DNA of 64,000 bases. Origin: Verrucomicrobiota bacterium. GTDB taxonomy: Bacteria > Verrucomicrobiota > Verrucomicrobiia > Limisphaerales > UBA9464. The translations under genes were made by a program, and so were the position numbers. Position 1 is the stretch's first letter. Each line of letters begins with the position of its first letter. The notes beneath the pieces are model-generated. The model was given only the letters and a program-made list of their open reading frames with translations, did not search any database and was not told the origin of the DNA. This document shows, piece by piece, positions 57,759 through 64,000 of the stretch. The DNA is taken from contig CANGKZ010000004.1 in NCBI GenBank assembly GCA_947454705.1, forward strand, positions 124,001 through 188,000, read 5' to 3'.

Positions 57759-57788
57759 AAACCCCCGGCCGTTGGCGGCCGGGGGTTT
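57759..57788. terminator. Bidirectional terminator between convergent GS-like and korB genes
   Basis: AAACCCCCGGCC-GTTGGC-GGCCGGGGGTTT. Confidence 0.85.
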
Positions 57789-57836
57789 CGTGTTTCTGAA
57801 GGGATGGAAGCGGGCCGTAGGCGCCGCCTCTTCGCT

Positions 57837-58793
57837 TCACTTCATGCGGTCGAAGTTCTTCTGGAGGATCTGCCAGTCGGCGGCGTCGCCGACCTTGGCG
57901 CGATGATCGGCAATGATCTTGGCTTCGTTGCCGTTCTTCGTGGGACGCGTGGTCTTGTAGAAGATGCCGAACTGACCGGGCCAGGGAACGTCGGCGAGCT
58001 TGTAGGCCGCGTACTCGTCGGTGACGTCGTGTTCCTTCGGCACTTCGTTGAACACGCCACCCTTGCGGGGAATGGCGGCGTCGAAGGCACCGGGGTGGAA
58101 CTCAACGCATTCGCTGAGGCACTGGATGAAGCTGAATCCATCGTGATCCATCGCGGCTTCCATGGTGGCGAGCACGTGATTGGGAGTCATCGCGGAGGTG
58201 CGGGCGACAAAGGTCGCGCCGGCGGCGATGGCCTGCTTGATCGGGTTGATCGGGCGGTCACCGGAACCCCAGACGTCGGTCTTGGACTTGTAGCCGAGAG
58301 GCGAGGTGGGGGAGGTCTGGTTCTTGGTCAGGCCGTACACCTGATTGTCCATGACCACGTAGGTGAGCTTGATGTTCTTACGGGCGGTGTGGGTGAAGTG
58401 ATTGCCACCGATCGAGAAGGCATCGCCGTCACCACCGAACACGAACACGTGCAGGTCGGGACGCGAGAGGCTCACGCCGGAGGCGAAGGGCAGGGCGCGT
58501 CCGTGGATGAAGTGGGCGCCGTGGCCCTGCACGAAATACGGGAAGCGGCTGGAGCAGCCAATGCCCGCAACCGTGGTGATCTTCTCGTGCCACATCTTGC
58601 GGCGCTCGATGAGCTTGAAGTACAGCGCGAGGACGGAGAAGTCGCCGCAGCCCGGGCACCAGGTGGGGTGGTCGGCGGAGATTTCCTTCTTGGTCAGCGG
58701 CTTGCGGTCGGCGTCGGCAATCGGAGGAACCGGCGTCAGCGGAATGTTGCCCGTGCGGGGCAGGGTGGCGAAGGGAAAGGTGATCGCACTCAT
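57837..58793 (-). CDS. korB: 2-oxoacid:ferredoxin oxidoreductase subunit beta
   Basis: HPTWCPGCGDFSVL; GIGCSSRFPYF; HGRALPFASGV; GGDGDAFSIGGNH TPP motif. Confidence 0.95.
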   Translation of the reverse strand: MSAITFPFATLPRTGNIPLTPVPPIADADRKPLTKKEISADHPTWCPGCGDFSVLALYFKLIERRKMWHEKITTVAGIGCSSRFPYFVQGHGAHFIHGRALPFASGVSLSRPDLHVFVFGGDGDAFSIGGNHFTHTARKNIKLTYVVMDNQVYGLTKNQTSPTSPLGYKSKTDVWGSGDRPINPIKQAIAAGATFVARTSAMTPNHVLATMEAAMDHDGFSFIQCLSECVEFHPGAFDAAIPRKGGVFNEVPKEHDVTDEYAAYKLADVPWPGQFGIFYKTTRPTKNGNEAKIIADHRAKVGDAADWQILQKNFDRMK

Positions 58794-58844
58794 ATCAGAT
58801 CAGATCAAAAACGATTCGATAAATTTGGAATGTCGGGGTTCGGA

Positions 58845-60662
58845 TCAGGCGGTGGGGGGCTGGGCCTGAGCGCGGACGCGATCGAGGATTTCCTTCACCT
58901 TCCAAGTGAGGCCGTCGACCTTGGTGATGCCCTGGATGCGGGGATCGGCATAGCGGGCGCGGAGCACCGCACCGAGCTGGCCGTAGCCGTAGAGACCCTC
59001 GTCGTTGAGTTCAACCACGAAGATGCGGTGGAAGCCGCGGAAGATCTTCTCGAGCCCGTTCGGGAGCGGGTTGATGTACTTGAGGTGGAGGGCGGAGATG
59101 GGTTCGCCGAGCGAGCGGGCCTTGTCCACGGCTTCGCGGAGCGGTCCCTGGGTGCTGCCCCAGCCGACCAGCAGGACGTGGCCTTCGTTCGGGCCGTAGG
59201 TGGTGGGGAGCGGAATCTCGTTGGCCAGCGTGCGCAGCTTGTTGCGGCGCTTCGCGGTCATGTTGACGTGCAGCTTCGGCGAGCCGGTCGGGTGACCGAG
59301 TTCGTCGTGTTCCAGACCGGTGACCACCGGGTACTTGCCGCTGGCAACGCGGGTGCCGGGGGCGAGGTGGCGGGTGACGCCGCCAGGGGCCGCGAGATCG
59401 TAGGGCTTGTGGTCGGGAACCGGGGAGAGATCCGGGGTGAGGTCCTGGCAGATCTCCTGGAGCTTGGGCTCAGGGAAGGCCTCGATGCGGGTCGCGATTC
59501 CCTGGTCGGTGAGCAGGATGACCGGGGTGCTGAACTTGCGGGCGATGTTCACCGCTTCAATGGCGGTGTAGAAGCAATCCTCGACGCTGCTCGGGGCGAT
59601 GACCACGCGGGGGCTGTCGCCGTGGCCGCCGAAGGTGGCGATGTTGAGGTCGGACTGTTCGATGTTGGTCGGCATGCCCGTGGAGGGACCGCCGCGCTGA
59701 ACATCGATGACCACCAGCGGCATTTCGGCCATGGAGGCCCAACCGATGGCCTCGGTCTTGAGCGAGATGCCCGGGCCGGAGGAACCGGTGACCGCCACAC
59801 GGCCGCCCCAGCTGGCTCCGATGGCCATGGAGACGGAGGCGATTTCGTCTTCGCACTGAACGAAGGTGCCGCCGTACTTGGGGAGTTCCTTGCGGAGGAG
59901 CTCCATGATGTCGGACCACGGAGTGATCGGATATCCCGCGCCGAAGCGGACGCCGGCGGCGAGCAGGCCGTAGGCGATGGCTTCGTTGCCGTTCATCACG
60001 ACCTGGGTGCCGACCTTGTTCTGGGCGGCGTAGAACTGGTAGCTCTTGAGGAGGTTCTCGAGGCTGTGGTTGTAGCCGGCGTCGAAGCAGGCGTTGGCGT
60101 TGTTCAACACCGACGCGTCCTTGCCGCCGAAACGCTCGGTGATGAGCTTCTTCAGCTTGGCGACCTCGAGGTCATAGATCTTCGCGAGGAGGCCGAGGAC
60201 GTAGATGTTCTTGCCCTTGTCGCGACCGGTGCCGCCGATGGCCTCCACGGTGAGGCTGGAGATCGGCACGCCCACGTGGCGGTAGTTCTCCTGCCACTCG
60301 GGCTTCGGGGTCACGTGGTCGGAATCGTACAACACGATGCCGCCGAGCTTGAGCGAGTTGATGTGGCCTTCGTAGCTGTGCTGGTAGAAGGCGAGCAGCA
60401 TGTCGGCCTCGTCACCGGCGGTCAGGACTTCGCCCGAGCCAATGCGGACCTGGAAAATGGAGGGACCACCGGAGATGGTGGAGGGAATGGTCATGAAGGT
60501 CATGACCTCCTGCTCACTCCGTCCGGCGAGGCGGGCGAGGAACCCGCCGATCGCCTGGATGCCGTCCTGGGAGTTGCCCGCGAGACGAATGACCGCCTCG
60601 TTGATTTTGGTGACCTTCGGCTGGCCGCCGCTCGATGCCGGTGTTTCTGCAACTGCGCTCAT
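58845..60662 (-). CDS. korA: 2-oxoacid:ferredoxin oxidoreductase subunit alpha (N-terminal gamma domain fused)
   Basis: GNEAIAYGLLAAGVRFGAGYPITPWSDIMELL; GRVAVTGSSGPGISLKTEAIG; VIDVQRGGPSTGMPT. Confidence 0.95.
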   Translation of the reverse strand: MSAVAETPASSGGQPKVTKINEAVIRLAGNSQDGIQAIGGFLARLAGRSEQEVMTFMTIPSTISGGPSIFQVRIGSGEVLTAGDEADMLLAFYQHSYEGHINSLKLGGIVLYDSDHVTPKPEWQENYRHVGVPISSLTVEAIGGTGRDKGKNIYVLGLLAKIYDLEVAKLKKLITERFGGKDASVLNNANACFDAGYNHSLENLLKSYQFYAAQNKVGTQVVMNGNEAIAYGLLAAGVRFGAGYPITPWSDIMELLRKELPKYGGTFVQCEDEIASVSMAIGASWGGRVAVTGSSGPGISLKTEAIGWASMAEMPLVVIDVQRGGPSTGMPTNIEQSDLNIATFGGHGDSPRVVIAPSSVEDCFYTAIEAVNIARKFSTPVILLTDQGIATRIEAFPEPKLQEICQDLTPDLSPVPDHKPYDLAAPGGVTRHLAPGTRVASGKYPVVTGLEHDELGHPTGSPKLHVNMTAKRRNKLRTLANEIPLPTTYGPNEGHVLLVGWGSTQGPLREAVDKARSLGEPISALHLKYINPLPNGLEKIFRGFHRIFVVELNDEGLYGYGQLGAVLRARYADPRIQGITKVDGLTWKVKEILDRVRAQAQPPTA

Positions 60663-60935
60663 GAAATGTGTCCGTTACTCGTAAAAAGTGCCGCGGTCCG
60701 CAGCCAGGAAAACCCAGCTTGGGGCACGCGGCGGTTCGTTCAAATAGCAGCTTACCGGGGTGCTCCGACGCGTCAAGCGACCGGTCCGATCAATTTAACT
60801 AAAAATGGGACGCATCCGGATTAGCAACGCTTCACGCTTTGTTTGATCCCAGGTCGGTGCGAAGGCCGTGGAGGATCAAGCCAACCCGCTTCCAGGAAAC
60901 GGGTTGTATCAAAAAAGATGCATCTTCTTGGGCGG

Positions 60936-62885
60936 CTAGCGTGGGATTGCAGTTTCGAGCTCGGCCAGCGTGTAGGCGGTGGCCGCCATGACGGCGGTGC
61001 AGCGGGCAAGGTCGGCGGGGTCGACTTTGTCCACGGTGTCGGCCGGGGTGTGGTGGTACCAGAAGTAGCGTTCGCGCTGCACGCGAAGTCCTAGATTTGG
61101 AACTCCTTCCTCCAGCAACGGGGCGATGTCCATTTCACCGGCGCCTTCTTCGACCTTGCCGGCGTTGAGGCGGGAACCGAGGAAGGCACCGAGGGCCTGG
61201 ATGACCGGCCGGGCGGCGCGGCTGCCGGTGAAGGCGATGCCGGTGGGGGCGAAGGTGCCGGAGTCGGATTCCATGGCGGCGACGTGCTTGGGGAGTTCCT
61301 CGAGGTGGGTCTTTTTGTAGGCGCGCGCGCCGGCGCCGCCGGTTTCCTCGTTGGTCCAGAGGACGAGGCGGATGGTGCGGCGGGGGCGGAGTCCGAGCGA
61401 TTTCATCAGCCGGATGGCCTCCCAGGCGGCGACGCATCCGCCGCCGTCGTCCTGCGCGCCCTGGCCAACGTCCCAGGAGTCGATGTGTCCGCCGATGACG
61501 ATGACTTCATCGGGCTTTTCGCGTCCGCGCAGTTCGGCGATCACGTTGCGCGACTTCACGTCGGGACGCGTGCGGGCGGACATTTTCAACCGCACCACCG
61601 GAGTGATTCCGCGGTCCTGCCAGCGGGAGAGGCGGGCGGTGTCCTCGGGCGTCAGCGCGGCGTGGGGAATGCGCAGGACGTTGGTGGCGTACACCATCAT
61701 GCCGGTGTGGGGAGTTCGCAGGGAAAACGGGGTAACGCTCCGGATCAGGCTGGCGCGGGCTCCGACCTTGGCGGCTTCGACGGCACCGCGGACGCGGATG
61801 GCAACGGTGGTGCCGTAGTCAGTGTATGGAACATCGAAGACCACGATCTTGCCTTCGGCTTCGTGGCCGCGTTGCCGGAGTTCCTCCATGGTGTGGACGA
61901 CCAGCACCGGGGCAGTGATGCCTTCGGGCGGCGTGGCGACACTGCCGCCGAGACCGAGCATGGGAAGGTGCTCGGCGCGCGGGGAAATCAGATCGACGGA
62001 TTCCTCACCGCGAATCCAGTGCGGGACCATCACGCCTTCGCCGCGGACGTTTTCAAATCCGTCGGCTTTGAGCTGGCCGAGGATCCAATCGATGGCCATT
62101 TCCAGATTCGTCGATCCGGTGAAGCGGGGGCCAAAGGTGTCGCATAATTCGGCCAGCCGACGGTGTCCCGCCGGTTGATTGGTGGCCGCTGCGACGATGC
62201 GATCGAGATTCGAAATGAGCGCGTCGGGCAGCGGGTTGAGCGCGGTCTTGGGTTTTGCAGGGGCGGCCGATTCCAGCCGACGGAGGCGGATGTTTCGCAC
62301 CTGCGAGGTGGTGCTCCAGCTCGCGATTCCGAAGGGTTTGCTGGCTTCGATTTCGCCCGAACGGAGGGAGACGGTCTTGCCCTTGATGTCGACCTGGACC
62401 ACCTGCGCGCCGTCAATCCACGCGCTGAGTTTGTCGGCGGTGACTGCGAGGCGGATGGTGTACCAGCGGTCGTTTTCGAATCGACGGTAGGTGGTGGTTG
62501 CGTTGTGGGCCGCGTCGTCGCCGTTGATCGACGAGATGCCCACGACCGATCCGCCCCAACCGCCCACCACCAGCGTGGCGAAGGTGTCGCGAACAGGGAA
62601 AGTAAGGCCGCAGAAGAAGTCGATGCCCTGGGTGCGACGCGCTTCGAGCTCTACTTCATAATCCACCGTGGGGGTGGCGTTGGTGTAGTTGACGCCGGTG
62701 AGAATGCCCTGATTGAGGGTGAGCGCGCCGTCGAGGACCTCAACATCGCCATGGCCCGCGAAGCCGGTGACGCTCCATCCGGCCAACGATTTGCCGTCGA
62801 ACAACGATTGCCATTCCGCGGCGAGCAGGGGGCCGGTGCAAACCGTAAGGCAGAACAGAAACAGCGCTTTCACGGTTCGAAGCAT
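60936..62885 (-). CDS. Secreted M28 family peptidase with N-terminal DUF1080/LamG-like domain
   Basis: [18 protein letters not shown]-terminal domain; [21 protein letters not shown]...[16 protein letters not shown]28 metal ligands. Confidence 0.88.
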   Translation of the reverse strand: MLRTVKALFLFCLTVCTGPLLAAEWQSLFDGKSLAGWSVTGFAGHGDVEVLDGALTLNQGILTGVNYTNATPTVDYEVELEARRTQGIDFFCGLTFPVRDTFATLVVGGWGGSVVGISSINGDDAAHNATTTYRRFENDRWYTIRLAVTADKLSAWIDGAQVVQVDIKGKTVSLRSGEIEASKPFGIASWSTTSQVRNIRLRRLESAAPAKPKTALNPLPDALISNLDRIVAAATNQPAGHRRLAELCDTFGPRFTGSTNLEMAIDWILGQLKADGFENVRGEGVMVPHWIRGEESVDLISPRAEHLPMLGLGGSVATPPEGITAPVLVVHTMEELRQRGHEAEGKIVVFDVPYTDYGTTVAIRVRGAVEAAKVGARASLIRSVTPFSLRTPHTGMMVYATNVLRIPHAALTPEDTARLSRWQDRGITPVVRLKMSARTRPDVKSRNVIAELRGREKPDEVIVIGGHIDSWDVGQGAQDDGGGCVAAWEAIRLMKSLGLRPRRTIRLVLWTNEETGGAGARAYKKTHLEELPKHVAAMESDSGTFAPTGIAFTGSRAARPVIQALGAFLGSRLNAGKVEEGAGEMDIAPLLEEGVPNLGLRVQRERYFWYHHTPADTVDKVDPADLARCTAVMAATAYTLAELETAIPR

Positions 62886-62965
62886 GGACGGCCGGGCGTC
62901 GCTCGTCCACGCTTCAGGCCGAAGCACGCAGAACTCAATTCGATCGACCGCGTTTATACCCGCCC

Positions 62966-64000
62966 ATGTCCTCCGTCATCACCCGGCTGACCATTGAAGA
63001 CATCCGTTTCCCGACGTCGCGCGCCCTGGATGGCTCCGACGCGATGAATCGCGATCCGGACTATTCCTCCGCGTACGTGATTCTCCACACCTCGGACGGT
63101 CTGGAGGGCCACGGGTCCACCTTCACCATCGGACGCGGCAATGAGATCGTTTGCGCCGCCATCCGGGCACACGAGCATCTGGTTGTGGGCCGCACGCTGG
63201 AGGAATTTGCCGAGAATCCCGGCGCGTTCTGGCGTCATCTGAACGGCGATTCGCAACTACGCTGGATCGGGCCCGACAAGGGAGCGGTTCACCTCGCGCT
63301 GGCCGCAGTGGTGAATGCGTTGTGGGATTTGTACGCAAAATCCCGCGGCGTGCCGGTGTGGCGGTTGATCTCGGAATTCTCCCCCGAGGAGTTCGTCCGT
63401 TGCATCGATTTTCGCTACCTCACCGACGCCCTCACGCCGGCCGAGGCGCTTGCGATTTTACAATCCCGTGTGCCGGGGCGCGCGCAGCGAATCGCCCAGC
63501 TGGAGGCGGAAGGTTATCCGGCTTATACCACCAGTGCGGGGTGGCTGGGGTATCCCGATGACAAGATCCGCCGGCTATGCCGCGAGGCCGTGGCCGAGGG
63601 GTGGAATCACATCAAGATCAAGGTGGGACGCGATCTGCAGGATGATCTGCGCCGGCTCGCCATCATCCGCGAGGAGATCGGATGGGACCGCAAGCTGATG
63701 GTGGATGCGAACCAAGTTTGGGACGTGCCGCAGGCCATCGACTGGATGAAGGAGCTCGCCCGGTTCAAGCCGTGGTGGATTGAGGAGCCGACCTCGCCGG
63801 ACGACGTGTTGGGTCACGCGGCCATTGCGCGGGCCATGGAGCCGCTCGGAATTGGCGTGGCCACTGGCGAACACGGGATGAACCGGATTTTGTTCAAGCA
63901 GCTGCTTCAGGCGAAGGCGATTTCGTTCTGCCAGATCGACTCGTGCCGCGTGGGCGGGGTGAATGAGAACCTGGCCATCCTGCTGCTCGCGGCGAAGTTC
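62966..64000 (+). CDS. L-fuconate dehydratase (enolase superfamily), truncated by window end
   Basis: [81 protein letters not shown]. Confidence 0.9.
   Translation, partial: MSSVITRLTIEDIRFPTSRALDGSDAMNRDPDYSSAYVILHTSDGLEGHGSTFTIGRGNEIVCAAIRAHEHLVVGRTLEEFAENPGAFWRHLNGDSQLRWIGPDKGAVHLALAAVVNALWDLYAKSRGVPVWRLISEFSPEEFVRCIDFRYLTDALTPAEALAILQSRVPGRAQRIAQLEAEGYPAYTTSAGWLGYPDDKIRRLCREAVAEGWNHIKIKVGRDLQDDLRRLAIIREEIGWDRKLMVDANQVWDVPQAIDWMKELARFKPWWIEEPTSPDDVLGHAAIARAMEPLGIGVATGEHGMNRILFKQLLQAKAISFCQIDSCRVGGVNENLAILLLAAKF

Noticed and set aside
57804-60824. 1006-aa plus-strand ORF
   Set aside because: Entirely antisense to korB/korA, which match known families over full length; shadow ORF.

Overview
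64 kb of GC-rich bacterial chromosome with mostly housekeeping content. The gene set looks like Verrucomicrobia (PEP-CTERM proteins, a TIGR04073-like lipoprotein, prepilin-type protein, FG-GAP/PQQ-propeller proteins); that taxonomic call is inference. Main blocks: DedA, Zn-ADH, SGNH esterase, PQQ-propeller protein; DAHP synthase (aroF-type); an aa3-type cytochrome c oxidase operon (cupredoxin-like protein, ctaA, ctaB, ctaD, ctaE, ctaF, two small proteins, ctaC, sco, DUF420); ruvC; ABC exporter; PEP-CTERM proteins; a manganese locus (porin-mntH-usp divergent from mntR); a Tol-Pal locus; two tatA plus tatC; ispE; a 2.7k-residue triplicated surface protein; ABC-2 exporter; an Fe-ADH/permease/ALDH/GS-like amine-catabolism cluster; korAB; an M28 peptidase; and an L-fuconate dehydratase cut by the window end. 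Two observations stand out. (1) Upstream of the DAHP synthase is an apparent transcription attenuator: a 27-codon leader peptide with 7 Phe, 2 Tyr and 1 Trp, followed by mutually exclusive hairpins and a U-tract terminator. (2) A 592-aa protein with eight invariantly spaced double zinc-ribbon modules (32 CxxC motifs) and a C-terminal TM helix is encoded between tolQ and tolR with overlapping or tight gene junctions. No rRNA, tRNA, CRISPR array or transposase was recognised.
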